Made by a program: the position numbers and the translations under genes
Assembly (NCBI GenBank): GCA_963708425.1
Contig: OY970206.1
Location: forward strand, 62,001-126,000
From: JACMNW01 sp963708425
GTDB taxonomy: Bacteria; Pseudomonadota; Alphaproteobacteria; Rhodobacterales; Rhodobacteraceae
Direction: 5' to 3'
Length of the DNA: 64,000 nucleotides
The notes under the pieces: model-generated
What the model was told of the DNA's origin: nothing
Database searches by the model: none
The model's input: only the letters and a program-made list of their open reading frames with translations
Shown here: positions 39,331 to 48,866 of the stretch, piece by piece
Position numbering within the stretch: the stretch's first letter is position 1
Layout: every line of letters starts with the position of its first letter

Positions 39331-39674
39331 AAGACCATCACTGGCCTGACTTCGATCGTGCCGAATGCGGCGGACGGGATCATCGCCGCATATTTCAGCG
39401 CAGTATCAAGATCGGCAGCCTCGAACACATAGTAGCCGCCAAGGTGTTCCTTGGTTTCGGCAAACGGGCCATCCATGGTTTCAACCTTGCCGCCGCGCAG
39501 GCGCAGGCTGGTTGCAGTTTCGGCACCTTTCAATGCGTCCCCGGAAATAAACGCGCCTTTTTCCTTCAGATGCGTGGAAAAGGCGAAATAGCCGTCCATG
39601 AACGTCTTGAACTCTGGCGTCCCATAGGCAGGCTCGCTGCCGGGGGCCGAATAAATCAGGGCCATATATTGCAT
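39327..39674 (-). CDS. YciI/DGPF domain protein, partner of the ECF42 sigma factor
   Basis: A 115-residue DGPF-family protein (MQYMALIYSAPGSEP; METMDGPFAETKEHLGGYYVFEAADLD, here given in part as DGPFAETKEHLGG). These proteins are encoded next to ECF42 sigma genes and are usually the main targets of the sigma. Enzyme activity is unknown. The gene overlaps the sigma gene by 4 bp, so expression is coupled. Confidence 0.9.
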   Translation of the reverse strand: MQYMALIYSAPGSEPAYGTPEFKTFMDGYFAFSTHLKEKGAFISGDALKGAETATSLRLRGGKVETMDGPFAETKEHLGGYYVFEAADLDTALKYAAMIPSAAFGTIEVRPVMVF

Positions 39675-39730
39675 ATCGTGTCTCCTCTTGTTGGCTCAGT
39701 GTGTGAAGGAAAGGGATGCAGGGCAAGCAA

Positions 39731-40123
39731 TCAAATGCCCGACATCGCGCGCAAGATGCCAATCGACGCGATCAGCATGGAAATAGAGGTGCCGACCGAC
39801 CCGACGATGCGAAGCGGATTGGCAGGCTGGTCATGGCGAATGCCAAACGGATGGATCAGCCGCGCCGCCAACAAAATCGCAGCACTGGCATAAAGCCAGG
39901 TTGCCGATAAACCCTGCGCCTCGGCCAGACCAAGGATGATCAGCGCCAGTGGGGCTGTTTCCATCAGATTGCTGTGTTGGCGAATGCGTTCCAAAAGACC
40001 GGTATCGCCACCGTCGCCAAGGGCCACGCGGCTGTCACCGCGTCGGATGCTGACACGGGTCGACAAGATGATAGATAAGACGGCTAGGGCGACCGCTGTT
40101 GGGGCAGTAACTGTGAAGAGCAT
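39731..40123 (-). CDS. MAPEG family membrane protein
   Basis: A 130-residue protein with four hydrophobic segments of the MAPEG family (membrane-associated proteins in eicosanoid and glutathione metabolism). The family motif region is RVSIRRGDSRVALGDGGD followed by RIRQHSNLMETAPLALI, with the conserved Arg, Asn and Glu. Bacterial members are often glutathione transferase-like or of unknown activity. ATG 40123 is preceded by CGGAGA; the frame extends to 40186 without support. Divergent from purL. Confidence 0.88.
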   Translation of the reverse strand: MLFTVTAPTAVALAVLSIILSTRVSIRRGDSRVALGDGGDTGLLERIRQHSNLMETAPLALIILGLAEAQGLSATWLYASAAILLAARLIHPFGIRHDQPANPLRIVGSVGTSISMLIASIGILRAMSGI

Positions 40124-40309
40124 GCTGATCTCCGATGTTTTTGGTTCAGTGCTCCAAGGACGCCGCGCGTCAGTCAATTTCGACACCGCGCCGAAATAAA
40201 TTCGCGATGTCGTAAAAAACTTTTCAACCTACCCCGGATTGCACCCTTTCCATGCCATCAGCCTTGGCCTAAGACCCCGCCACAGGACACCGACACGTGG
40301 AGCCGCGGC

Positions 40310-42469
40310 ATGATCGACCCCGAAATCACCCCAGACCTGATTGCCGCACACGGGCTGAAGCCCGACGAATATCAGCGCATTCTGAGCATCATCGGGCGGC
40401 AACCGACATTCACTGAACTCGGCATCTTCTCGGCGATGTGGAACGAACACTGTTCCTATAAGTCGTCAAAGAAATGGCTGCGCACCCTGCCGACCACCGG
40501 GCCGCAAGTGATCTGCGGGCCGGGCGAAAATGCCGGCGTGGTTGATATTGGCGATGGCCAAGCCGTGATCTTCAAAATGGAAAGCCACAACCACCCATCC
40601 TACATCGAACCGCATCAGGGTGCTGCCACTGGTGTGGGCGGCATTCTGCGTGATGTGTTCACCATGGGCGCACGGCCGATTGCGGCAATGAACTCGCTTA
40701 GTTTCGGCGTGCCGAGTTATCCGAAAACATCGCATCTGGTCAAGGGCGTGGTTGAAGGCGTTGGCAGCTATGGCAACGCGTTCGGCGTGCCAACAGTTGG
40801 CGGCGAAGTGCGCTTTCATCGCAATTATAACGGCAACTGTCTGGTCAATGCCTTTGCGGCAGGCTTGGCCGATACCGACAAGATTTTCTATTCCGTTGCC
40901 TCCGGCGTCGGCATGCCCGTGGTCTATCTCGGCGCCAAAACCGGGCGTGACGGCGTTGGCGGTGCCACCATGGCCTCCGCCGAGTTTGACGATACGATTG
41001 AGGAAAAACGTCCAACGGTGCAAGTCGGCGACCCCTTCACCGAGAAACGCCTGCTCGAAGCATGTCTGGAACTGATGGCGTCCGGTGCGGTGATTTCCAT
41101 TCAGGATATGGGCGCGGCTGGTCTGACCTGCTCGGCGGTGGAAATGGGCGACAAGGGCGGCTTGGGCATCAAGTTGCAACTTGATGCGGTGCCACAGCGC
41201 GAAGCCAATATGACCGCCTATGAAATGATGTTGTCCGAAAGCCAAGAGCGGATGCTGATGGTGCTGAAGCCCGAACTGGAAGACGTGGCGCGGGCGATTT
41301 TCGTGAAATGGGATCTGGATTTCGCCATCGTGGGCGAGACGATTGCCGAAGACCGTTTCCTGATCTTGCACGGCAATGAAATCAAAGCCGATCTGCAGCT
41401 GTCAAAGCTGTCATCCTCCGCCCCGGAATATGACCGTCCTTGGGTGGAAACCGCCGCCGCCGCCGCACTTGGGCCAATTCCGGCAATTGATGCGATTGAC
41501 GCGCTGGTGGCACTTATATCGTCGCCCAGCTATGCGCATAAGGCTTGGGTGTGGGAACAGTATGACAGTCAGGTAATGGCCGACACCGTGATGACGCCAG
41601 GCATGTCGGCCGGTGTGGTGCGGGTGCATGGCACGGCCAAAGCGCTGGCCTTTACCTCCGACGTGACACCGCGCTACGTAAAGGCGAACCCGTTCGAGGG
41701 TGGCAAGCAGGCGGTGGCCGAAGCCTATCGCAACTTGTGTGCCGTTGGCGCAAGGCCGCTGGCGACCACCGATAATCTGAATTTCGGCAACCCGGAGAAG
41801 CCCGAAATTATGGGGCAGCTCGTCGGCGCGATTAGGGGGATCGGGGCGGCTTGCGTGGCGCTGGATATGCCGATCGTCTCTGGCAACGTGTCGCTCTATA
41901 ACGAAACCGATGGCACAGGGATTTTGCCGACACCGACGATTGGCGCGGTGGGGCTATTGGCATCCTTGGATCAGATGATATCGGGGCAACCTCGGGCCGG
42001 TGATCTGGCGGTGGTGATTGGCGCGACACACGGGCATCTTGGGCAATCGGCACTGCTGGCCGAGGCATTCGGGATCGAAGCAGGCGATGCGCCGCCGGTC
42101 GATCTGGTGGCAGAACGTTTGCATGGCGAGTTTCTGCGGTCGGTCCGCAGCCATATCGGCGCTGCCACCGACCTTTCAGATGGCGGCCTGGCACTTGCGG
42201 CGTTTGAAATGGCCGAAGCTGCCGGGTTGGGACTGACGTTGGGCGCTGGCGATATTCCCACGCTGTTCGGCGAAGACCAAGCGCGGTATTTGATTGCCTG
42301 TGACGCAGATGCGGCGGCGGCGATTGCCAAAGCAGCGGCAGCTGCCGGGGTGCCTTGCGCGGTGGTGGGCAAGTTTGGCGGATCTGACATTCAGTTAGGC
42401 GGTGCCTCGCGACCAATGACAGAGCTGTCAGGCATCTACCGCACCGCCTTTGCCCGCGCTGTGGCGTGA
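40310..42469 (+). CDS. purL: Phosphoribosylformylglycinamidine synthase subunit PurL
   Basis: The 719-residue small-type PurL used with PurS and PurQ in purine synthesis (FGAM formation). Blocks seen: TELGIFSAMWNEHCSYKSSK, ENAGVVDIGDGQAVIFKMESHNHPS (in parts), GVGGILRDVFTMGARPIA, DMGAAGLTCSAVEM and SLYNETDGTGILPTPTIG, and a C-terminal ATDLSDGGLALA repeat of the fold. purS and purQ are not in the window. GGAG lies before the ATG. Confidence 0.97.
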   Translation: MIDPEITPDLIAAHGLKPDEYQRILSIIGRQPTFTELGIFSAMWNEHCSYKSSKKWLRTLPTTGPQVICGPGENAGVVDIGDGQAVIFKMESHNHPSYIEPHQGAATGVGGILRDVFTMGARPIAAMNSLSFGVPSYPKTSHLVKGVVEGVGSYGNAFGVPTVGGEVRFHRNYNGNCLVNAFAAGLADTDKIFYSVASGVGMPVVYLGAKTGRDGVGGATMASAEFDDTIEEKRPTVQVGDPFTEKRLLEACLELMASGAVISIQDMGAAGLTCSAVEMGDKGGLGIKLQLDAVPQREANMTAYEMMLSESQERMLMVLKPELEDVARAIFVKWDLDFAIVGETIAEDRFLILHGNEIKADLQLSKLSSSAPEYDRPWVETAAAAALGPIPAIDAIDALVALISSPSYAHKAWVWEQYDSQVMADTVMTPGMSAGVVRVHGTAKALAFTSDVTPRYVKANPFEGGKQAVAEAYRNLCAVGARPLATTDNLNFGNPEKPEIMGQLVGAIRGIGAACVALDMPIVSGNVSLYNETDGTGILPTPTIGAVGLLASLDQMISGQPRAGDLAVVIGATHGHLGQSALLAEAFGIEAGDAPPVDLVAERLHGEFLRSVRSHIGAATDLSDGGLALAAFEMAEAAGLGLTLGAGDIPTLFGEDQARYLIACDADAAAAIAKAAAAAGVPCAVVGKFGGSDIQLGGASRPMTELSGIYRTAFARAVA

Positions 42470-42638
42470 GATTTCACACTTCGCAGGATTTTGGCAGGTC
42501 AGCAATCGGTATGCACAGGGGGTGCACAGGATGTGTACCGCAGGTGACACTCGCAGAAATGCGAATTCAGCAGCGGCGGCTTGCAGTCTTGCGGACGCGG
42601 CCTTAGATTTATGGCAACGCCAAGAAGGACTGAATACC

Positions 42639-42881
42639 ATGGCCATGGAAGCCCGCGACATTGAAACCCTGATCCGGGGCAGTTTCCCGAAGGCCAAGAT
42701 TACCATCACTGATCTGGCGGGCGACGGCAATCATTGGGCCGCCGAAGTGATCGACGAAAGCTTCAAAGGCATGAACCGGGTGCAACAACAACGCGCCGTT
42801 TATGCCAGCCTGAAGGGCAAGATGGACGGCGCACATGGCGAGTTACACGCACTGGCATTGACCACAAAAGCACCGGAATAA
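42639..42881 (+). CDS. BolA family protein
   Basis: An 80-residue BolA/IbaG-type protein (MAMEARDIETLIRGSFP, then HWAAEVIDESFKGMNRVQQQRAVYASL). It pairs with CGFS monothiol glutaredoxins to coordinate a [2Fe-2S] cluster, and the glutaredoxin gene follows 37 bp later. The conserved His is in GNHWAAEV and GAHGELHAL. I start at ATG 42639 (AAGGAC upstream); the long open frame from 42450 is unlikely. Confidence 0.93.
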   Translation: MAMEARDIETLIRGSFPKAKITITDLAGDGNHWAAEVIDESFKGMNRVQQQRAVYASLKGKMDGAHGELHALALTTKAPE

Positions 42882-42918
42882 CAAGGCCTTAGGTGGCCGC
42901 CAATCAAGGATCATCACG

Positions 42919-43278
42919 ATGAGCGCGCAAGAAAAAATCAAGCAGACGGTCGATGCAAACGACGTGGTTCTGTTCATGAAGGGCACCAAGATGATGCCGC
43001 AATGCGGGTTTTCATCCAAAGTGGCCGGGGTGCTGAACTACATGGGCGTCGAATTTGCCGATGTGAATGTGCTGGCGGATGCGGAAATTCGCCAAGGAAT
43101 CAAGGACTTCTCCGACTGGCCCACGATCCCGCAACTGTATGTGAAGGGCGAGTTTGTTGGCGGTTGCGATATTGTCACCGAGATGACCCTGTCGGGCGAA
43201 CTGGACCAGTTGTTTGATGCCAAAGGCGTCACCTACGACAAAGCGGCCGCCGAGAAAATCCGCGAAGCGAACGCCTAA
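42919..43278 (+). CDS. grxD: Monothiol glutaredoxin Grx4 type
   Basis: A 119-residue CGFS-class glutaredoxin that binds a bridging [2Fe-2S] cluster with glutathione. The active-site CGFS is at residues 29-32 (MMPQCGFSSKV); WPTIPQLYVKGEFVGGCDIV supplies the cis-Pro and glutathione site. It forms a unit with the BolA gene. It converges with zapA after a 38-bp gap. Confidence 0.97.
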   Translation: MSAQEKIKQTVDANDVVLFMKGTKMMPQCGFSSKVAGVLNYMGVEFADVNVLADAEIRQGIKDFSDWPTIPQLYVKGEFVGGCDIVTEMTLSGELDQLFDAKGVTYDKAAAEKIREANA

Positions 43279-43316
43279 AGCATTGGTATAGAACGATTAA
43301 ATAGAAACGCGCCCAA

Positions 43317-43664
43317 TCAAGAGGCGCGTTGTTCCAACTGATCAGCTATTGCCTCGGCCCTTGCAGCGAGGTCGGCCAAGGCGGTCAGCGCCATCGGGGC
43401 CGCTGCCATCGATGGGCTGGCGGCCCCCACCGCCAGCTTCGCCTTGTGCTCGCGCAACTCATCTTCCAGCGCTGCCGTTTTGTCGGCCAGCATCAATCCC
43501 GCCATCAACAGCAGCCGCGCATCGGTCATCCGACCCATCTGGCCCACCAACACCTGCGCCTCAGAATCCAGCATAGCAGCCGCCGATCGCAAAAAATGTT
43601 CCTCCCCAGGTTGGCAAGCAACAAGAAAAGTCCGACCGCCAATTGTGATATCGAGTTCAGGCAT
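43317..43664 (-). CDS. zapA: Cell division protein ZapA
   Basis: A 115-residue ZapA that bundles FtsZ at the division ring. MPELDITIGGRTFLVACQPGEE matches the ZapA beta-hairpin head, and the rest is helical coiled coil (LADKTAALEDELREHKAKL). ATG 43664 starts within the preceding gene's last codons (8-bp overlap), so it is coupled to the coiled-coil partner. Confidence 0.9.
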   Translation of the reverse strand: MPELDITIGGRTFLVACQPGEEHFLRSAAAMLDSEAQVLVGQMGRMTDARLLLMAGLMLADKTAALEDELREHKAKLAVGAASPSMAAAPMALTALADLAARAEAIADQLEQRAS

Positions 43665-44145
43665 CTTCACGGACCTCTTCAATCAGGGGCGCAAGTTCCG
43701 CCAAAATTTCATCCATTTCAGCCACTTCCGTCATCCGCGTGGCCCGTAAAGCCTCTAGTTCTGCCTGCATGGCGCGGTTGACCAAATGCGGATCGGCGAC
43801 ACCGGCTGCCGAGGCATCACGCAAGATGCGAAGCACTTCGCGCAATTGCACTGTGGTGTTGCGCATCCGTTTCAACTCAGCACCTTGGGTATCCAACTGC
43901 TGCGCCATCTGATCAATCTTGGCAGTAAACTGGGCCTGCGATTGCGTGTCTTTTTCCTTCACCGCGCGCAGACGTTCGTTGAGTTGGGCAGTAAGCATAC
44001 GTTCGTCGTCCAGCGCCGTTTGCAGATCACTGGTGTCTGCTGCGGTCGCCGTCGGCGCTGCCACCTTTGGCAATTCCTCCAGCCCTTTGCCGATCCGATC
44101 TAACGCCGTGGCAAGTCTTTGCTCCAGCTCGTCCAAACTATGCAT
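43657..44145 (-). CDS. Coiled-coil protein upstream of zapA (ZauP-like)
   Basis: A 162-residue soluble protein almost entirely coiled coil: MHSLDELEQRLATALDRIGKG, a short Ala/Thr linker (AAPTATAADTSD), then LNERLRAVKEKDTQSQAQFTA-type heptads (residues 55-85) and VQLREVLRILRDASAAGVADP near 100-120, ending acidic. No named enzyme domain. In Caulobacter a coiled-coil protein encoded directly upstream of zapA (ZauP) works with it to focus the Z-ring; the overlap and order here suggest the same role, although the sequence similarity was not tested. Confidence 0.75.
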   Translation of the reverse strand: MHSLDELEQRLATALDRIGKGLEELPKVAAPTATAADTSDLQTALDDERMLTAQLNERLRAVKEKDTQSQAQFTAKIDQMAQQLDTQGAELKRMRNTTVQLREVLRILRDASAAGVADPHLVNRAMQAELEALRATRMTEVAEMDEILAELAPLIEEVREDA

Positions 44146-44366
44146 CCGCCTGCCCCTTGATTTAGTTCACGCCAGCGTTGCCGCGCCACCTGCTTTTTGC
44201 CCTTGTTTGCTAAGGTGCGAATCGTAGGCGGCCTCGTCAAGGCCAATCTTAGCGCAATCTTAAACGTCACGCCTGCCTTTTGGGTCAATCACTTGTGGCC
44301 TTTGCTTGATCTTGCCGCTTAGGCTGCTATTGAGCCATAAACCCGCTTATAGATAGGACCCTGGCC

Positions 44367-46382
44367 TTGGATATTGCAACGCTTCGCGCCCAGCACCCCG
44401 ACCATTGGAAAAAGGCCTGCGCCATTCGAACGCTGACCCTGGATGCCGTGGCTGCGGCCAATTCAGGGCATTCCGGAATGCCGATGGGGATGGCGGATGT
44501 AGCGACGGTCTTGTTCGAAAAGCACCTGAGCTTTGATGCCTCGGCACCCCGTTGGCCGAACCGCGACCGGTTTATCTTGTCGGCGGGCCATGGGTCCATG
44601 TTGATTTATGCGCTGCTGCATCTGACCGGTTACGCCGATGTGACCCTTGATCAGATAAAGAACTTTCGCCAGTGGGGTTCCATCACGGCGGGGCATCCGG
44701 AATACGGCCATGTCAGCGGTGTGGAAACCACAACCGGGCCGCTTGGCCAAGGTATTGCCAACGCGGTTGGTTTTGCAATTGCGGAGGAATCGTTGCGCGC
44801 CCGCTGGGGCGCGAAGGTGATGGATCACTATACCTTCGTCATCGCCGGGGATGGTTGCCTGATGGAAGGTGTCAGCCAAGAGGCGATTGGCTTGGCGGGC
44901 AAACAACAACTTAACCGGTTGATTATACTGTGGGATAACAACGGAATTACCATTGATGGCAAGGTTTCGATTGCCGATGTAACCGATCAGAAGGCACGGT
45001 TTGCGGCAAGCGGTTGGGACGTGTTCGACTGTGACGGCCATGATCCGGTGGCAATCGACCGAGCGCTTGTGGCGGCAAAAGCCTCGCCCCGCCCCGCGAT
45101 GATTGCCTGCGCCACGCATATTGCCTTGGGATCATCGGCGCAGGACACCTCGAAAGGCCATGGCGCGTTGACGGATGCCAGGCTGATTGCCGATACGCGG
45201 GCGGTTTACGGTTGGGAGCACGGGCCGTTTGTCGTTCCGGGTGATGTAAAGGCAGCTTGGGAAGCTATTGGGCGGCGCGGCGGCGCGGCGCGCCAGACAT
45301 GGGAGGCGCGTTTGGCAACGTTGTCGGTCGCGCGCCAAGCCGAGTTTGGCCGGATTTTTGAAGGTGATGTCCCGGCGAAACTGGCGGTGGCAATTCGTGC
45401 GGTGAAGAAGACGGCGGTAGAGACTGCGCCAAAAATTGCCACTCGGCGGGCGTCGGAAATTGTGCTGGAAGCGATCAATCCGGTGATGACCGAAACCCTT
45501 GGCGGATCTGCCGACCTGACGGGATCGAACAATACCAAGACGCCGGATATGGGCACCTTCGAGCCAGCAAACCGCAAGGGACGCTACATCTATTTTGGCA
45601 TTCGCGAACACGGCATGGCGTCTGCGATGAACGGCATGGTGTTGCATGGCGGGGTACGGCCCTATGGCGGCACCTTCATGTGTTTCACCGACTATGCACG
45701 GCCCGCGATGCGGTTGTCGGCGCTTATGGGTGTACCGGTGGTGTACGTGATGACGCATGATAGCATCGGTTTGGGCGAAGATGGCCCGACGCATCAGCCT
45801 GTTGAACATCTGGCCATTTCGCGCGCGACACCAAACACTTACGTGATACGCCCGGCCGATCTGGTGGAAACGGCAGAGGCTTGGGATGTGGCGCTGCGGT
45901 CGAAGAAGACGCCGACAGTGCTGGCGCTTTCGCGGCAAAATCTGGCGGCTGTGCGCAAGGTGCACACCAATGAGAATATGGTGGCCAAGGGCGCGTATGT
46001 GCTGGCCGAGGCGACTGGCAAGCGCCAGGTTATCTTGATTGCCACTGGATCAGAGGTGGAAATTGCACTGAAGGCGCGCGATGTCTTGCAGACCGAAGGG
46101 ATTGGCACCCGCGTGGTGTCGATGCCGTCGATGGAGCTGTTTGCGGCACAACCGGAAACATACCGCCGCAGAATATTGCCTGCGGGGCCAGTGCGAGTGG
46201 CGATCGAAGCTGGCGTGCGGCAGGGTTGGGATCGTTGGTTGTTGGGCGAACGTGGCCGGGAAGGCAAGTCAGACTTCGTGGGCATGGTGGGCTTTGGCGC
46301 GTCAGCCCCGATTGACCGGCTCTACAAAGAGTTCGGCATCACGGCGGAAGCTGCCGTGGCAAAAGCCAAAGCAATGCTTTGA
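44367..46382 (+). CDS. tkt: Transketolase
   Basis: A 671-residue thiamine-diphosphate enzyme of the pentose phosphate/Calvin pathways. SGHSGMPMGMADVATVLF, GHVSGVETTTGPLGQG, VIAGDGCLMEGVSQEA (the ThDP-binding GDG motif) and the pyrimidine-domain FGIREHGMASAMNGM are present. The predicted start is TTG 44367, preceded by AGGA; no ATG or GTG lies close in frame before the conserved sequence, which makes this one of few non-ATG starts here. Divergent from the coiled-coil gene. Confidence 0.96.
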   Translation: MDIATLRAQHPDHWKKACAIRTLTLDAVAAANSGHSGMPMGMADVATVLFEKHLSFDASAPRWPNRDRFILSAGHGSMLIYALLHLTGYADVTLDQIKNFRQWGSITAGHPEYGHVSGVETTTGPLGQGIANAVGFAIAEESLRARWGAKVMDHYTFVIAGDGCLMEGVSQEAIGLAGKQQLNRLIILWDNNGITIDGKVSIADVTDQKARFAASGWDVFDCDGHDPVAIDRALVAAKASPRPAMIACATHIALGSSAQDTSKGHGALTDARLIADTRAVYGWEHGPFVVPGDVKAAWEAIGRRGGAARQTWEARLATLSVARQAEFGRIFEGDVPAKLAVAIRAVKKTAVETAPKIATRRASEIVLEAINPVMTETLGGSADLTGSNNTKTPDMGTFEPANRKGRYIYFGIREHGMASAMNGMVLHGGVRPYGGTFMCFTDYARPAMRLSALMGVPVVYVMTHDSIGLGEDGPTHQPVEHLAISRATPNTYVIRPADLVETAEAWDVALRSKKTPTVLALSRQNLAAVRKVHTNENMVAKGAYVLAEATGKRQVILIATGSEVEIALKARDVLQTEGIGTRVVSMPSMELFAAQPETYRRRILPAGPVRVAIEAGVRQGWDRWLLGERGREGKSDFVGMVGFGASAPIDRLYKEFGITAEAAVAKAKAML

Positions 46383-46391
46383 GCGCCAAGT

Positions 46392-46414
46392 GGGCAGGGC
46401 AAAGCGCCCTGCCC
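46392..46414. terminator. Hairpin between convergent tkt and DUF808
   Basis: GGGCAGGGC (46392-46400) pairs with GCCCTGCCC (46406-46414) over five bases, 10 bp after the tkt stop. Probably a shared terminator, though T-runs are short. Confidence 0.55.
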
Positions 46415-46438
46415 CCTCTGGCAGCCGACACCTGACAG

Positions 46439-47410
46439 CTAATGCGCAGGCTTTTTGCTACCGAACACCCGCGCCATCATCGGGCCTATGACCCGCGTCG
46501 CAAGCGGGATAAGAGCGATGCCGAGCACCAGACCAAGCAGCCCGTCGATAGCGGCTTTGACAAGCCATTCAACAAATCCAGCTGCAGCGGGGACCGCATG
46601 GCCTGCCACCTCGGCCCAGTCATGGATGAGGTGACCCAGCCACGGCAGACCAAGCTCTTCCATACCGTGTATGATGATGGAACCACCGACCCACAGCATG
46701 GCTGCTGTGCCAACAGTTGACAGGATCGACATCAACACCGGCATTCCCAAAACCAAACCGCGCCCCACTGCGCGGGTTGTGCGAAGGCGACCGCGCGCGG
46801 CCATGAACAGGCCTAGATCGTCCATCTTTACGATCAGGGCGACGGTGCCGTAGACAGTGACTGTGATGGCCGCTCCAACGATGGCGAGGGTGATTGCCTC
46901 CATCCAGAAATTGCTGCTGGGAATGGCGGCAAGCGCGATGGTCATGATTTCTGCTGACAAGATAAAGTCTGTCTTGATAGCGCCTGCGACTTTTTCTTCC
47001 TCTAGGTGAACGGGATCTTTGGTGTCGAAAGCTTCGTCTACCTCGGGGTTAGCGTGGGGGAAAAGGACGTGAAAAACCTTCTCGGCCCCTTCGAAACACA
47101 AATAGGCCCCGCCAAGCATCAGCAACGGGGTAATCCATTGCGGCGCGAAGTTGGACAACAGCAGGGCGGCCGGCAGCAGGATGATCAGCTTGTTCTTTAG
47201 CGACCCCAAGGCGATACGCCAGATGATCGGCAGTTCGCGTTTGGCTTCAAAGCCGTGCACGTATTTCGGCGTTACGGCGGCGTCGTCGATAACGACACCT
47301 GCGGCTTTGGCACCGGCCTTCATCGCGGCACCTGCGATGTCGTCCACGGATGCTGCCGCCACTTTGGCGATGGCCGCAACGTCGTCTAGCAAGGCAAGTA
47401 GTCCGCTCAT
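46439..47410 (-). CDS. DUF808 family membrane protein
   Basis: A 323-residue polytopic inner-membrane protein of the DUF808/YedI family. MSGLLALLDDVAAIAKVAAASVDD starts the protein and the central loop VHGFEAKRELPIIWRIALGSL is characteristic; about seven hydrophobic segments follow. The function of the family is unknown. ATG 47410 is chosen because it matches the family N terminus; an open frame to 47497 is not supported. Confidence 0.9.
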   Translation of the reverse strand: MSGLLALLDDVAAIAKVAAASVDDIAGAAMKAGAKAAGVVIDDAAVTPKYVHGFEAKRELPIIWRIALGSLKNKLIILLPAALLLSNFAPQWITPLLMLGGAYLCFEGAEKVFHVLFPHANPEVDEAFDTKDPVHLEEEKVAGAIKTDFILSAEIMTIALAAIPSSNFWMEAITLAIVGAAITVTVYGTVALIVKMDDLGLFMAARGRLRTTRAVGRGLVLGMPVLMSILSTVGTAAMLWVGGSIIIHGMEELGLPWLGHLIHDWAEVAGHAVPAAAGFVEWLVKAAIDGLLGLVLGIALIPLATRVIGPMMARVFGSKKPAH

Positions 47411-47583
47411 TCCAATCCCCCAACAGACGCCCATGGGCTGACTTAATCCGACCCAAGCTCTAAGCCGATGAATGACAAAGACAGTGGCATAACGCAACGT
47501 GGCGCGTTAATCAGCAATGGCAATACATGCGGCATCGTTCTGGATTGGAAATCCTTGCGTTGCGATCAGGCAAGGAAAACTGG

Positions 47584-47727
47584 ATGACCGACCGCATCGC
47601 GCTTAGTCTCGCTGTGATTATTGTTCTGTTGATCTTGGCCGATGTCACACTTAATGGTGCAGCTGCGTTGACGTTTTTATTGCGCAAGCTGGTCGATATG
47701 ATCGAATATGTGGCGTTCTGGCGGTGA
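47584..47727 (+). CDS. Small membrane protein upstream of gap
   Basis: A 47-residue protein: short N terminus MTDRIALSLAVIIVLL, one transmembrane helix, and a conserved amphipathic tail LLRKLVDMIEYVAFWR. Peptides of this look occur before gap in other roseobacters, which supports it as a real gene. Function unknown. It is 118 bp from gap on the same strand. Confidence 0.68.
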   Translation: MTDRIALSLAVIIVLLILADVTLNGAAALTFLLRKLVDMIEYVAFWR

Positions 47728-47845
47728 TATCGGGATGTTCGGGTTGAAATTATCGCGTGTCCTGTGAAATTGATGCGGAGATTTGCCTTCGGGGATTCGC
47801 CAAGTGTGCTGTGCCTGAAAGATGGCTTGAAAGAGGGAATGTAGA

Positions 47846-48847
47846 ATGACCGTCAAAGTTGCCATCAACGGCTTCGGCCGCATTGGGCGTAACGTGTTGC
47901 GGGCGATCATCGAATCGGGTCGCACCGATATCGAAGTGGTCGCGATCAACGATCTGGGGCCAGTTGAAACCAACGCCCATTTGCTGAGGTTTGATTCCGT
48001 ACATGGTCGGTTTCCGGGTGTGGTGAAAACCACCGCCACGACAATTGATGCTGGCCGTGGCCCGATTGAAGTATCAGCCATCAAGAACCCAGCCGATCTG
48101 CCATGGAAGCATGTCGATATCGTTCTGGAATGCACCGGCATTTTCACCGACAAGGAAAAGGCTGTTGTGCATCTGGAAAACGGCGCGAGCCGGGTTTTGG
48201 TTTCGGCACCGTCTGCTGGCGCGGATAAGACAATTGTTTACGGCGTGAACCACGACACGCTGACTGCCGCCGATCTGATCGTCTCGAACGCGTCTTGCAC
48301 CACCAACTGTCTGTCGCCAGTGGCGCAGGTGTTGCATCAGGCCGTCGGTATTACGCGCGGCTTCATGACGACGATCCACAGCTATACCGGCGATCAGCCG
48401 ACGCTGGACACGATGCACAAGGATCTGTACCGCGCCCGTGCGGCGGCGCTCTCGATGATCCCGACATCAACCGGGGCTGCGAAGGCCGTGGGTCTGGTGC
48501 TGCCAGAGTTGAAGGGCAAGCTGGATGGCGTAGCGATCCGCGTACCTACACCGAACGTGTCGGTGGTTGATCTGGTGTTCGAGGCCAGCCGCACGACGAG
48601 CGTGGAAGAGATCAACGAGGCAATCCGCTCGGCTGCCAATGGCCGTCTGAAGGGCATTCTGGGCTTTACGGATGAGCCGAATGTCAGTTCGGATTTCAAC
48701 CACGATCCGCATTCGAGCGTTTTCCATATGGACCAAACCAAGGTCATGGAAGGAACTATGGTGCGGATTTTGTCATGGTATGACAACGAATGGGGCTTCT
48801 CAAACCGCATGGCTGATACGGCTGTGGCGATGGGTAAGTTGATCTAA
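47846..48847 (+). CDS. gap: Glyceraldehyde-3-phosphate dehydrogenase, type I
   Basis: A 333-residue GAPDH. The NAD motif VAINGFGRIGRNVLRA starts the protein, the catalytic Cys near residue 151 is in SNASCTTNCLSP, and the glycolytic-type IHSYTGDQPTLD and WYDNEWGFSNRM segments are intact. GAGGGA precedes the ATG and a good terminator follows. Confidence 0.97.
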   Translation: MTVKVAINGFGRIGRNVLRAIIESGRTDIEVVAINDLGPVETNAHLLRFDSVHGRFPGVVKTTATTIDAGRGPIEVSAIKNPADLPWKHVDIVLECTGIFTDKEKAVVHLENGASRVLVSAPSAGADKTIVYGVNHDTLTAADLIVSNASCTTNCLSPVAQVLHQAVGITRGFMTTIHSYTGDQPTLDTMHKDLYRARAAALSMIPTSTGAAKAVGLVLPELKGKLDGVAIRVPTPNVSVVDLVFEASRTTSVEEINEAIRSAANGRLKGILGFTDEPNVSSDFNHDPHSSVFHMDQTKVMEGTMVRILSWYDNEWGFSNRMADTAVAMGKLI

Positions 48848-48866
48848 TATTCTTTGTTTTCAATGA

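Noticed and set aside
44146..44366. Possible 6S RNA near zapA
   Set aside because: 6S RNA lies near zapA in many proteobacteria, but I could not see the long closed hairpin with central bubble in this gap or in the 38-bp gap after grxD.
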